A stretch of DNA of 64,000 nucleotides. It comes from Microbispora siamensis (GTDB taxonomy: Bacteria; Actinomycetota; Actinomycetes; Streptosporangiales; Streptosporangiaceae). Made by a program: the position numbers and the translations under genes. Positions 18,224 to 26,693 of this stretch are shown here, piece after piece (position 1 is the first letter of the stretch; each line of letters begins with the position of its first letter). The notes beneath the pieces were generated by a model. The model made no database searches, was not told the origin of the DNA, and worked only from the letters and a program-made list of their open reading frames with translations. The stretch spans positions 226,737 through 290,736 of the forward strand of contig NZ_BOOF01000003.1 in assembly GCF_016863095.1 (NCBI RefSeq), read 5' to 3'.

Positions 18224-19846
18224 CTAACGGGCGAATTCCGTGGCGCGGGACTCGCGGACCACGGTGATCCGGATCTGGCCGGGGTAGGTCAGCTCCTCCT
18301 CGACCTGCTTGGCGACGTCCCTGGCGATGACCTGGGCCTGGATGTCGTCCACGTTCTCGGGCCTGACCATGACCCGGATCTCCCGGCCCGCCTGCATGGC
18401 GAAGACCTTGTCCACACCGTCGTACGACTGGGCGATCTCCTCCAGGCGCTCCAGCCGCTTGACGTACGCCTCCAGGGACTCGCGGCGGGCGCCGGGGCGG
18501 CTGCCGCTGATCGCGTCCGCGGCCTGGGTGAGCACCGCCTCGACGGTCCTGACCTCCACCTCGTTGTGGTGCGCCTCGATGGCGTGGACGACGTCCTCGT
18601 GCTCGCCGTACCGCCGGGCGATCTCCGCGCCGATCATCGCGTGACTGCCCTCGACCTCGTGGGTGAGCGCCTTGCCGATGTCGTGCAGAAGCGCGCAGCG
18701 CTTGACGAGGTCACGGTCGAGCCGCAGCTCGGCGGCCATGATCCCGGCGATGTGCGCCGACTCGATCAGGTGCTTGAGCACGTTCTGGCCGTAGGAGGTG
18801 CGGTAGCGGAGCTGGCCCAGCAGGGTGACCAGCTCGGGGTGCATCTCGGTGATGCCCAGCTCGACCAGCGCGTCCTCTCCCGCCCGCACGCACAGGTCCC
18901 GCACCTCGGCCTTGCTGCGCTCGTACGCCTCCTCGATGCGCTGGGGGTGGATCCGGCCGTCGAGCACGAGCTTCTCCAGCGTCAGTCTGGCCGTCTCCCG
19001 CCGGACCGGGTCGAAACACGACAACAGCACCGCCTCCGGCGTGTCGTCGATGATCAGGTTGACCCCGGTCGTGGACTCGAAGGCCCTGATGTTGCGGCCC
19101 TCGCGGCCGATGATGCGGCCCTTCATCTCGTCGCCGGGCAGGTGGAGGACGCTCACCACCGACTCGGCCGTCTGCTCGGTGGCGACCCGTTGCACGGCCA
19201 GCGTCACGATCTTGCAGGCGCGTTTCTCGCCCTCCTTCCGGGCCTCACTCTCGATCTCCCGGACGATCAGCGCGGCCTCGCGCTTGGCCTGGTTCTCGAT
19301 CTCCTTGACCAGCTCCGCCTTGGCCTGCTCGGCCGTCAGGCCGGCGACCCGCTCAAGGATCTCCTGCCGCCGCTCGGCCACCCGTTCCAGCTCCTCGCGG
19401 CGGTCGGCCAGCTCGGTCTCGGTCTCGGCCAGCTTGCGGGCCCGCTCGGTCTGCCTGCGCGCCTCCTCGTCGAGCCGCTGCTCCCGCTCGGCCAGCCGGT
19501 TCTCGCGCCGTTCGAGGTCGGAGCGCAGCTCCTTGAGCTCCGTCTTGAGGATCCGCGCCTCCTCCTCGACCTCCTTGCGCATCAGCGCAGCGCTCTCTGC
19601 GAGTGCCTCCGACTTCTTGAGAATCTCCCCCGCGTCACGCTCCGCCTTCGTGCGGATCTCCTCGGCCTCGCGCCTGGCCCGTTCGAGTTCCTCGTTGACC
19701 TCGGCCTTCACCTCGGCGAGTTGCTCGGGCGAGGGGCCGGGCGGTGTGACGACACCCGTGCGGCGCATGACTATGACGAGGGCGGCGATCATCACGAGAG
19801 CCAGCAGCACCACCGCAACCGCAAGAACGATCACGATCGTGTCCAT
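18224..19846 (-). CDS. rny: Ribonuclease Y
   Basis: Membrane-anchored endoribonuclease that initiates mRNA decay, 540 aa. An N-terminal TM helix (about residues 3-27) is followed by a long coiled coil (about 40-205, heptad-rich Glu/Arg/Ala). The KH domain contains [15 protein letters not shown]. The metal-binding HD domain contains [13 protein letters not shown]-terminal helix ends in REFAR-like charged residues. The length is typical. ATG 19846. Confidence 0.97.
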   Translation of the reverse strand: MDTIVIVLAVAVVLLALVMIAALVIVMRRTGVVTPPGPSPEQLAEVKAEVNEELERARREAEEIRTKAERDAGEILKKSEALAESAALMRKEVEEEARILKTELKELRSDLERRENRLAEREQRLDEEARRQTERARKLAETETELADRREELERVAERRQEILERVAGLTAEQAKAELVKEIENQAKREAALIVREIESEARKEGEKRACKIVTLAVQRVATEQTAESVVSVLHLPGDEMKGRIIGREGRNIRAFESTTGVNLIIDDTPEAVLLSCFDPVRRETARLTLEKLVLDGRIHPQRIEEAYERSKAEVRDLCVRAGEDALVELGITEMHPELVTLLGQLRYRTSYGQNVLKHLIESAHIAGIMAAELRLDRDLVKRCALLHDIGKALTHEVEGSHAMIGAEIARRYGEHEDVVHAIEAHHNEVEVRTVEAVLTQAADAISGSRPGARRESLEAYVKRLERLEEIAQSYDGVDKVFAMQAGREIRVMVRPENVDDIQAQVIARDVAKQVEEELTYPGQIRITVVRESRATEFAR

Positions 19847-20126
19847 GCGCGCTCACCCCTCACGACAACTCTTGGCAGGGGTCACACGCGCAGCACGGCA
19901 GCGCCCGGTGGCGTCACCAGGACAAATATCGTCGCAATGCCCGGACGCCCCGAGGGGCGACCGATATGGCCCGAAGGCCGGTCAATGTCTCTCGTCCGTC
20001 GTGGTACACCGTTATGGCAATCCGCGCTGCGCGGAGTAACTCCTCACTGCGGTCGAGATTAAGCGTCAGAGAGGTAACGAGCAAGCAAAGATGCCCTGTC
20101 AAGTGACTTTTGTGTGGTGCTATGGC
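19847..20126. other. Intergenic region between recX and rny
   Basis: This 280-bp gap is noticeably less GC-rich than its surroundings. On the minus strand TTGACA near 20102 followed about 18 bases later by GTTACC is a possible promoter for rny with a long 5' leader. A 62-codon ORF here (19914-20102) has no ribosome-binding site and was not called. Confidence 0.4.
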
Positions 20127-21131
20127 TCACTCGAAGGTATCCGGAAGCCCATCTGACGGACTGCCTTCGGCCTCGATCGCCTCCCGGACCACACGGAAGG
20201 CGAGTCCCGGCGAGTAGCCCTTGCGGGCCAGCATGCCGACCAATCGTCGCATCCGTGCCTGCGGCTCCACGCCGCGGGTGGCGGCCAGCTTCCGGTCCAC
20301 CAGCCTGCGCGCGGTCTCGGCCTCCTCGTCCGGATCGAGCCGCCCTACGGCGTCCTTGACCGTCTCCTCGGCCACGCCGCGCTGCCGGAGTTCCTGGGCG
20401 AGCGCGCGGCGGGCGAGCCCGCGACCGCTGTGCCGGGAGCTCACCCACGCGGTGGCGAAGGCCTCGTCGTCGATGAGCCCGACCTCGGAGAACCGCTCCA
20501 GCACGGCGTTCGCCGCCTCCTCGGGCACGTCCCGCTTGCGCAGGGCGTCCGCGAGCTGGGCCCTGGTCTTGGGCGCCATCGTCAGCAGCCGCAGGCAGAT
20601 GGCTCTGGCCACCGCCTCGGGGTCGGCCGGAGGTCCTTCGCTCGCCGCGGTGCCCTCCTGCGGCCCGTCGGGAAGCCACCCGCCGGAGCGCTCACGCTTT
20701 CCCCGGCCTCTCGGCGCTCTCCGTTCCCCCAGAGATCCCGGTTCCCGTAGTCCCGCCCGGTCTCCCAGAGCCCCCGGTTCCCCCAGCCATGCCCGATCTG
20801 CCAGAGCCCCCGGTTCCCCCAGCCATGCCTGGTCTCCCAGCCCTGCCTGGTCTCCCGGAGCTTCCTGTTCTCGCAGGCGTGCCCGTTCTCCTCTGCGGCT
20901 GCCACGCCCCTGGCGCCGGCGTCCGGCCCGGCCGGCCTCCTGACCGGCTTCCGCACTCCCAGCCTCCGCACGCCCGGTCTCCGCGCGCCGAATCTCCTCG
21001 CGCAGGGCGGCGATCGTCGCAGACGCGTCCTCAGCCCGCCCGTGCGGCTCTTCGGCCGGCCCCCAGGGTCCCGAGTTCCAGTCCCCCGGCCCGATCTCGT
21101 CGTCCGGGCCGGGGGCCTCCTCGCGCCTCAT
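20127..21131 (-). CDS. recX: RecX regulatory protein with repetitive N-terminal extension
   Basis: RecX modulates RecA filament formation. The C-terminal about 155 residues are a normal RecX domain built of three-helix repeats (ICLRLLTMAPKTRAQLADAL, LVDRKLAATRG). The preceding about 180 residues are a disordered Glu/Arg/Gly-rich extension with three near-identical 12-residue repeats of the type AWLGEPGALGDR encoded by 36-bp DNA repeats. It lies 8 bp behind recA on the same strand, in the usual recA-recX operon. Streptomyces RecX proteins are typically much shorter, so the extension is lineage-specific. Confidence 0.93.
   Translation of the reverse strand: MRREEAPGPDDEIGPGDWNSGPWGPAEEPHGRAEDASATIAALREEIRRAETGRAEAGSAEAGQEAGRAGRRRQGRGSRRGERARLREQEAPGDQAGLGDQAWLGEPGALADRAWLGEPGALGDRAGLREPGSLGERRAPRGRGKRERSGGWLPDGPQEGTAASEGPPADPEAVARAICLRLLTMAPKTRAQLADALRKRDVPEEAANAVLERFSEVGLIDDEAFATAWVSSRHSGRGLARRALAQELRQRGVAEETVKDAVGRLDPDEEAETARRLVDRKLAATRGVEPQARMRRLVGMLARKGYSPGLAFRVVREAIEAEGSPSDGLPDTFE
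20731..20838 (-). repeat. 36-bp tandem repeats inside recX
   Basis: Three tandem 36-bp units (20731-20766, 20767-20802, 20803-20838) plus a decayed fourth. The second and third differ at about three positions. They are in frame and encode a 12-residue repeat. Confidence 0.85.
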
Positions 21132-21139
21132 GCCTGCGC

Positions 21140-22240
21140 TCAGACGTCACCCGGCTTGGGCGCACTGGCCGCCTTGCTGCCCCGGCCGGACGTGGGGGCG
21201 GGCGGCGCCGCCGGAGCGGCGGGGGGCTCGCTCGGCGAGTCGAGCCGCGGCCCGACACCGAGCTTCTCCTTGATCTTCTTCTCGATCTCGTTGGCGATGT
21301 CGGGGTTGTTCTTGAGGAAGTTGCGGGCGTTCTCCTTGCCCTGCCCGAGCTGGTCGCCCTCGTACGTGTACCAGGCACCGGCCTTGCGCACGAACCCGTG
21401 CTCGACGCCCATGTCGATCAGCCCGCCCTCGCGGGAGATGCCGATGCCGTACAGGATGTCGAAGTCGGCCTGGCGGAAGGGCGGGGCCATCTTGTTCTTG
21501 ACGACCTTCACCCGGGTCCGATTGCCGACCGGCTCGGTGCCGTCCTTGAGCGTCTCGATCCTGCGCGCGTCCAGCCGCACCGACGCGTAGAACTTCAGCG
21601 CCTTGCCACCCGTGGTGGTCTCGGGGCTTCCGAACATGACGCCGATCTTCTCGCGGAGCTGGTTGATGAAGATGGCGGTGGTCCGGGTCTGGTTCAGCGC
21701 GCCGGCGATCTTGCGCAGGGCCTGCGACATGAGGCGGGCCTGGAGACCGACGTGGCTGTCGCCCATCTCGCCCTCGATCTCTGCCTTCGGCACGAGGGCC
21801 GCCACCGAGTCGATCACGATGATGTCGACGGCGCCGGAGCGGATCAGCATGTCCGCGATCTCCAGCGCCTGCTCACCGGTGTCCGGCTGGGAGACGAGCA
21901 ACGCGTCGACGTCGACGCCCAGCTTCTTGGCGTACTCGGGGTCGAGGGCGTGCTCGGCGTCGATGAACGCGGCGATGCCGCCGCCCTTCTGGGCGTTGGC
22001 CACGGCGTGCAGGGCGACCGTCGTCTTACCGGAGGACTCGGGGCCGTACACCTCGACGATCCTGCCGCGGGGATAGCCGCCGATGCCGAGGGCGACATCG
22101 AGAGCGATCGAACCGGTGGGGATGACCTCGATCGGGGCACGCGCGTCGTCTCCGAGGCGCATGACGCTGCCCTTGCCGAACTGCCGCTCGATCTGCGCGA
22201 GGGCGGTCTCAAGGGCCTTCTCGCGGTCGTTGATTGCCAT
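21140..22240 (-). CDS. recA: Recombinase RecA
   Basis: Strand-exchange ATPase and LexA coprotease, 366 aa. It starts [14 protein letters not shown], with Walker [10 protein letters not shown] at residues 66-74, Walker [14 protein letters not shown], and DNA-binding loops L1 and L2 ([37 protein letters not shown]). The C-terminal tail is Pro/Ala/Ser-rich instead of strongly acidic. recX follows at 8 bp. Upstream lie both a LexA box and a PafBC-type promoter, annotated separately. Confidence 0.98.
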   Translation of the reverse strand: MAINDREKALETALAQIERQFGKGSVMRLGDDARAPIEVIPTGSIALDVALGIGGYPRGRIVEVYGPESSGKTTVALHAVANAQKGGGIAAFIDAEHALDPEYAKKLGVDVDALLVSQPDTGEQALEIADMLIRSGAVDIIVIDSVAALVPKAEIEGEMGDSHVGLQARLMSQALRKIAGALNQTRTTAIFINQLREKIGVMFGSPETTTGGKALKFYASVRLDARRIETLKDGTEPVGNRTRVKVVKNKMAPPFRQADFDILYGIGISREGGLIDMGVEHGFVRKAGAWYTYEGDQLGQGKENARNFLKNNPDIANEIEKKIKEKLGVGPRLDSPSEPPAAPAAPPAPTSGRGSKAASAPKPGDV

Positions 22241-22281
22241 TGGGTGCCCCCTGAAGGGTGGTCGTCTGCTCGGTCACCGAA

Positions 22282-22304
22282 AAGCTACGGGGTGCCACCG
22301 ACAT
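22282..22304 (-). promoter_or_regulatory. RecA-NDp (PafBC-type) promoter of recA
   Basis: On the minus strand TGTCGGTG, eight bases, TAGCTT. This fits the LexA-independent DNA-damage promoter consensus TTGTCRGTG-N8-TAGnnT known from mycobacterial recA, differing only in the first base. Confidence 0.75.
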
Positions 22305-22405
22305 TTTCCGGAGCTTCCCGCAGTCCGCCCCGGAAGGCGGGCCGGGAGCCTGTCGCGCCGGCGACCTGACGGCGCGCACCCCGGCGGCGACCAGTCCAAT
22401 ATAGC

Positions 22406-22419
22406 CGAACGACTGTTCG
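22406..22419. promoter_or_regulatory. LexA (SOS) box upstream of recA
   Basis: CGAAC-GACT-GTTCG, a perfect match to the actinobacterial SOS palindrome GAAC-N4-GTTC with flanking C/G. It lies about 165 bp before the recA start, and 150 bp before the divergent small gene. Confidence 0.75.
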
Positions 22420-22569
22420 ATCACATGCCGGAACCGCCGACGAGCCCGCGAACGAACGGCGTCCCAACCGCGCCGTTACATTCCCGGGCGTTACTCTGCC
22501 ATGGTTGCCACCGCTCTGACCTGGGACGATCCTTGTAGCAAAGCTGGATCTCCCCGCTGGAGGGGCCAC

Positions 22570-22845
22570 GTGACGGGCACCGGCGACTACAGCGGACAGC
22601 GCCTGGCCCGCCTTGAGGCGCTCGCGGCGCGGCTCCCCGAGCATGGTCTCTCCGCACGGCTGCTCGGCACGGACGACCCGGTCCTGTCCGTCTGGCACCC
22701 GGGCACCGGCAGGCAGACGATCGTCTTCGCGACGCCCGCCAAGGAAGGCTGGATGTTCCTGTGGGCGCCGGGCGGCCAGGAGAGCGCCGACGACCCCGGC
22801 CGTGCGGCCGAACTGATCCATCGGACGCTCTCCCGGCACCCCTGA
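22570..22845 (+). CDS. Small hypothetical protein
   Basis: Unrecognised soluble protein of 91 aa, starting at GTG 22570 with GGAGG seven bases upstream. Sequence such as VLSVWHPGTGRQTIVFATPAKEG and a C-terminal amphipathic helix (DDPGRAAELIHRTL) look like a small alpha/beta domain. Similar short proteins follow recA in other actinobacteria, from memory. It is divergent from recA and could share its damage-responsive upstream region. Confidence 0.75.
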   Translation: MTGTGDYSGQRLARLEALAARLPEHGLSARLLGTDDPVLSVWHPGTGRQTIVFATPAKEGWMFLWAPGGQESADDPGRAAELIHRTLSRHP

Positions 22846-22870
22846 TCCTCACGGTCGCGCCCCGCCCCCG

Positions 22871-23956
22871 TCAGCGGACGACCTCGCCCAGCTTGACCCG
22901 CGCGCCGGTGCGGAGCACCGCCCTCCGGTACACGCGGGCCGCGCCCAGCAGGACGGCCACCACGGCCACGACCATGAGAGCCCCGGCGATGAGGATCTCC
23001 CCCAGCGGCACGTCGACGGCGGCCGTACGCACGGGCATGACCATCGAGGAGAACGGCGGCACGAACGACAGCACGCGCGCGACCGTGCCCGTCGGCTCGA
23101 CGGCGGCGAAGTAGGCCGTCAGGTAGGTGAGCATCATGAGCATGGTCATCGGCGTCAGGACGGTGTTGAGCTCCTCCTGCCGCGACACCAGGGAACCGAA
23201 GGCCGCGGCGAGCGCCGAGAAGAAGGCGTAGCCCAGCACGAACCAGACGACCGCGCTGACCACGATTCCCCCCATTCCGGGCGGCAGGTCGGCCGTGAAG
23301 CCGGTCGCGAACGACGCCGCCAGACCTGCGGCGATGACCACGACGAGGTTGACCAGCCCCAGCGAGCCCAGCCCGACGATCTTGCCGCCGAGGAGCTGCC
23401 AGGGGCGCACCGAGGTGAGCAGGATCTCCACGATGCGGCTGCCCTTCTCCTCCACCACGCCCATGGCGACGAACATCGAGGAGTAGATGAGCAGGAAGAA
23501 CAGCACCATCACGATCAGCGTGGCGATGCCGGTGCGCACGCCCTGGTAGCGGGCGTCCGCGCCGACCGACTCCACCGTCAGCGGCGTGATGGTGAGGCCG
23601 GCCGCCTTGATCTGGGCGTCGCGGTGGGCGCTCTCCAGGACCAGCCCGAGCCGCTGGTCGAGTTCGCCGTTCGCGAGAACCTTGTCCCCGTTGATCAGGG
23701 CCGCGTCGAGGTCCCCGTCGATCACGGCCTTCCGCGCGGCCGCCTCGTCCGGCCACCGGGAGTACGCGAGCTGGGCCGCGGGCGGGGGCGCCTGGCCCAC
23801 GACGCCCACGTTGTAGGTGTCGTCGCCGCCGAGGACCTTGGGCAGGAACGCCAGCGCGGCCACCAGGACGGCGCTGACCGCCAGACTGATCAGGTACGAC
23901 TTCGTCCTGACGCGCGTGCGGATCTCCCGCTGGGCCACCAGCCACAGGCCGTTCAT
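22871..23956 (-). CDS. ABC-2 type export permease (NatB-like)
   Basis: Membrane half of an ABC exporter, 361 aa. One N-terminal helix is followed by a large extracytoplasmic domain (about residues 45-165), then five or six helices from about residue 175, ending in a basic tail. Pattern MNGLWLVAQREIRTRVRTKSYL is typical of NatB/YhaP permeases, which export sodium or unknown substrates. ATG 23956 overlaps the ATPase stop by four bases (ATGA). Confidence 0.9.
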   Translation of the reverse strand: MNGLWLVAQREIRTRVRTKSYLISLAVSAVLVAALAFLPKVLGGDDTYNVGVVGQAPPPAAQLAYSRWPDEAAARKAVIDGDLDAALINGDKVLANGELDQRLGLVLESAHRDAQIKAAGLTITPLTVESVGADARYQGVRTGIATLIVMVLFFLLIYSSMFVAMGVVEEKGSRIVEILLTSVRPWQLLGGKIVGLGSLGLVNLVVVIAAGLAASFATGFTADLPPGMGGIVVSAVVWFVLGYAFFSALAAAFGSLVSRQEELNTVLTPMTMLMMLTYLTAYFAAVEPTGTVARVLSFVPPFSSMVMPVRTAAVDVPLGEILIAGALMVVAVVAVLLGAARVYRRAVLRTGARVKLGEVVR

Positions 23957-24831
23957 GCCACCGCCTCCCTGAAGATCTCGGCCAGCGTCGGCTGCCTGCG
24001 GCCGAAGTGCTCCACCCTGCCCGCCCCGATCGCCGTACGCAGGATGTCCTGGTCGTCGCCCTCCTCGCACAGCAGGACGTCGCGGTCGCCCTCGCGGGTC
24101 AGCTCGCCGGGCAGGCCGTCGGCCCAGCCGGGCGCGGCGTCCCTGACCACGACCCGCAGCACCCCGCGGCCCTCCCGCTCGCGCAGCTCGCCGACCGGCC
24201 CGTACGCCACCATGCGGCCCGCCGAGATGATGCCCACCGAGTCGCAGAGCCGTTCGACCAGGTCGAGCTGGTGGCTGGAGAAGATCACCGGCACGCCCGC
24301 GGCGGCGCGGTCCTTGAGCACCTCCGCGAGCGCGTCGACCGCCAGCGGGTCGAGGCCCGAGAACGGCTCGTCGAGGATCAGCACCGCCGGCTCGTGGACG
24401 AGCGCGACCGCGAGCTGCACCCGCTGCTGGTTGCCGAGCGACAGCGCCTCCACGGCGTCGTCGCGCCGCTCGACCAGGCCGAGCCGTTCGACCAGGGCGG
24501 CGGTGGCCGAGCGCGCGGCGGCCGGGGCGAGCCCGTGGAGTCTGCCGAAGTATTCGATCTGCTCGGCGACCTTCATCTTCTGGTAGAGGCCGCGCTCCTC
24601 CGGCATGTAGCCGAACGTGCGGCGGTCGTCGTACGTCACCGGGCGCCCGTCGAGGCGCACCTGGCCGGAGTCGGCGTCGAGCACGCCCATGACGATCCGC
24701 ATCGTCGTCGTCTTGCCCGCGCCGTTGGCGCCGACGAACCCGAACATCTCGCCCGGCCGTACGGTGAAGCCCACCCCGTCGAGGGCGGTCTTGTCTCCAT
24801 AGCGTTTGCGCAGGCCGTCGATCTCAAGCAC
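23953..24831 (-). CDS. ABC exporter ATP-binding protein (NatA/DrrA-like)
   Basis: ATPase of 292 aa that powers the NatB-like permease. Walker A GANGAGKTTT, Q-loop YMPEERGLYQKM, signature SLGNQQRVQLAVAL, Walker B LILDEPFSGLDP, H-loop SSHQLDLVE. A C-terminal DUF4162-type domain follows. GTG 24831 is preferred, with GGAGG nine bases upstream; it overlaps the regulator gene by eight bases. Confidence 0.92.
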   Translation of the reverse strand: MLEIDGLRKRYGDKTALDGVGFTVRPGEMFGFVGANGAGKTTTMRIVMGVLDADSGQVRLDGRPVTYDDRRTFGYMPEERGLYQKMKVAEQIEYFGRLHGLAPAAARSATAALVERLGLVERRDDAVEALSLGNQQRVQLAVALVHEPAVLILDEPFSGLDPLAVDALAEVLKDRAAAGVPVIFSSHQLDLVERLCDSVGIISAGRMVAYGPVGELREREGRGVLRVVVRDAAPGWADGLPGELTREGDRDVLLCEEGDDQDILRTAIGAGRVEHFGRRQPTLAEIFREAVA

Positions 24832-25132
24832 GGGGGGCTGCCTCCACAATTCGTCGTAGAACGTCCATGTATGTCTCGAAGGCCGTACGTCCCCCATCGG
24901 TCAGCGAGAGCCAGGTGCGCGCGCGCTTGCCGACGAAGGTCTTCTCCACCCGGACGTAACCGGCCTGTTCGAGCGTCAGGATGTGCTTGCTGAGCAGCGA
25001 GTCGCTGACCTCGATGGTGTCGCGGAGGAAGCGGAAGTCGGCCTTGTCCGCCGCGGCCAGGGCCGCCATGATCGACAGCCGCACCGGCGCGTGGATGATC
25101 TCGTCGAGCTCGTGGCGCGGATGGGCCGTCAT
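24824..25132 (-). CDS. Winged-helix transcriptional regulator (ArsR/MarR type)
   Basis: Regulator of 102 aa with a compact winged-helix fold (VRLSIMAALAAADKADF, recognition helix VSDSLLSKHILTLEQAGYV, wing VEKTFVGKRARTWLSLT). This matches the small HTH_34-type proteins that accompany ABC exporters. It sits between a membrane protein and the exporter genes; all four overlap by 4-8 bases, so it probably autoregulates the operon. ATG 25132 follows AGGAACCG and overlaps the upstream stop. Confidence 0.88.
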   Translation of the reverse strand: MTAHPRHELDEIIHAPVRLSIMAALAAADKADFRFLRDTIEVSDSLLSKHILTLEQAGYVRVEKTFVGKRARTWLSLTDGGRTAFETYMDVLRRIVEAAPRA

Positions 25133-25560
25133 CGGTTCCTCATCACGCGGAGCCCGCCGTACACCAGGGGCAGCCCGGCGAGCACCGACAGCGCGGCGAA
25201 CGCCGCCGTCCAGCCCGCCGCGGGCCGGTCGGGCAGCAGCCAGACGCCGACGACGAACGGCACCGCCATCGTCATCACGTACGCGACCGAGACCGGCCCG
25301 TTGATCCGCTTCATCAGCCGATCGTGAACCCGCAGCCGGGCCCAGTACACGCACAGGGCGACCGTCAGGACGACCCATCCGAGCCCGGCGATCAACGGCA
25401 AGGGGTGGCCGCCGAGGAAAATCGCCGGCCAGTAGACCATCGTGGCCAGTCCCACGAACAGGTACGCCCGTCCGGGCCCGCGCGAGGAGTGCCGGACCCG
25501 CCGTCCCACGCGCCCGATCTCCTGGAGAGCCTCATCGGGAGTGAAGTGGTCTCCGCTCAT
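25129..25560 (-). CDS. Four-helix membrane protein of the exporter operon
   Basis: Unnamed membrane protein of 143 aa and first gene of the operon. Hydrophobic helices lie at about residues 30-48, 54-72, 88-108 and 115-135, after a charged N-terminus (DEALQEIGRVGRRVRHS). It overlaps the regulator by ATGA. A role in sensing the condition that triggers the exporter is possible but unsupported. Confidence 0.8.
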   Translation of the reverse strand: MSGDHFTPDEALQEIGRVGRRVRHSSRGPGRAYLFVGLATMVYWPAIFLGGHPLPLIAGLGWVVLTVALCVYWARLRVHDRLMKRINGPVSVAYVMTMAVPFVVGVWLLPDRPAAGWTAAFAALSVLAGLPLVYGGLRVMRNR

Positions 25561-25765
25561 GCGCTTCCTCCGTGTTCATCCGCTAAACACGCTAGCAAGC
25601 ACTCAACCGGTGTTCAAGTGGTCGCCGTAGACGACGGAGGGCATGAGTAATTGGACGAATGACACGTGACGGGATCACACCGCCGCGGTCACGGGGTGGA
25701 GCCGGCGGGGAGCGCCGCCGAGCGGTGGCCGCCGGCGCGCTCTGCCGGCAGGCGGGAGGGGGGTT

Positions 25766-25960
25766 TCAGCGCAGCTTGGGGTCCACGTCGACCTCCTGGC
25801 AGACGGCCTGCCAGACCTGCTTGGCCGCCACGCCCTCGGAGAGGGCCTGCTCGACCGTGCGCCCGCCGAGCCCGGCGATCACGTAGTCCTTCGCCCACGA
25901 CTCCGCGTACGCCTCCCCGAAGTGGCGGCGCATCCTGTTCCAGAAGTCTGTGAGGCGCAT
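25766..25960 (-). CDS. DUF3046 protein
   Basis: Cytoplasmic protein of 64 aa in the actinobacterial family DUF3046 (MRLTDFWNRM at the start; AESWAKDYVIAGLGGRTVEQAL in the middle). Usually found next to recA/recX, as here. Function unknown. ATG 25960 gives the typical family length; an in-frame upstream start would add an Arg-rich, atypical extension. Confidence 0.9.
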   Translation of the reverse strand: MRLTDFWNRMRRHFGEAYAESWAKDYVIAGLGGRTVEQALSEGVAAKQVWQAVCQEVDVDPKLR

Positions 25961-26055
25961 GCGTTCAGTATGACGCCGCGGCCCGGATGACCCGTCCCGG
26001 CCGCGGCGCCGCGATCGCTTCCCGACCGGCGCTTCCCGACCGGCAGGAGACGGCG

Positions 26056-26544
26056 TCACATGACGCGGGTGCCGTACATCTCGCCGAGCGGGTCCGCGAG
26101 CAGTTCCAGGCGGGCGCCGTCCGGGTCCTGGAAGTAGATCGAGCTGCCGCTCTCCACCTGGTACGGCACGCCGGCGGCGTCGAGCTTGCCGCGCAGGCGC
26201 TCCCAGGTCGCCCGCTCCACGGAGATCGCGATGTGGTGGAGCCCGCCGAGGACCTCCTTGTACGGCTCCAGGTCGAGGCCGGGGAGGTCGAAGAACGCCA
26301 GCAGGTTGCCGTTGCCGATGTCGAAGAAGAAGTGGTTGGACCCGCGGTAGTCGCGGTTCTCGAATATCTCGGTCAACGGGAACTCGAGGAGCTCGTGGTA
26401 GAAGCGGATCGTCCGCTCGACGTCAGACGAGATCAGAGCGAAGTGGTGCAGGCCCCTCGCGCTGCTGGCGGCACGGCGCTCGCCCAGGTAGCGCTCGCGG
26501 ATCCGCGCGCGCTCCGCCTCGATGGCCGCGTAGTCGATTTCCAT
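26056..26544 (-). CDS. VOC (glyoxalase/dioxygenase-fold) protein
   Basis: Metal-dependent VOC-fold protein of 162 aa. One beta-alpha-beta-beta-beta module begins at GLHHFALISSDVERTIRFY and the second at LGGLHHIAISVE. Metal ligands are probably H33, H94 and a Glu near the C-terminus in DGARLELLADP. The substrate cannot be told. It is separated from lhr by a 140-bp divergent promoter region. Confidence 0.88.
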   Translation of the reverse strand: MEIDYAAIEAERARIRERYLGERRAASSARGLHHFALISSDVERTIRFYHELLEFPLTEIFENRDYRGSNHFFFDIGNGNLLAFFDLPGLDLEPYKEVLGGLHHIAISVERATWERLRGKLDAAGVPYQVESGSSIYFQDPDGARLELLADPLGEMYGTRVM

Positions 26545-26671
26545 ACTCAGGAAGATTGTCCCGATGGGGGCATCTCATGCCATCCCGGGTCAGGGGAGCG
26601 GCCGCCTGCCTGGGCCGGCTTGCCCCGCACTTGCCTCTCACCTGGTGACGGGATGGCGGTGCGGCGTTTTC

Positions 26672-26693
26672 TGTCGGTGGGGGGATGCATGAT
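26672..26693 (+). promoter_or_regulatory. RecA-NDp-like promoter of lhr
   Basis: TGTCGGTG (26672-26679), exactly eight bases, CATGAT (26688-26693). The -35-like half is perfect and the -10 half matches TAGnnT at only two of four fixed bases. A transcription start at GTG 26700, seven bases later, would give a leaderless mRNA. Confidence 0.45.

Noticed and set aside
19914..20102. 62-codon minus-strand ORF between recX and rny
   Set aside because: No ribosome-binding site, ordinary non-coding composition, and it overlaps the probable rny promoter.
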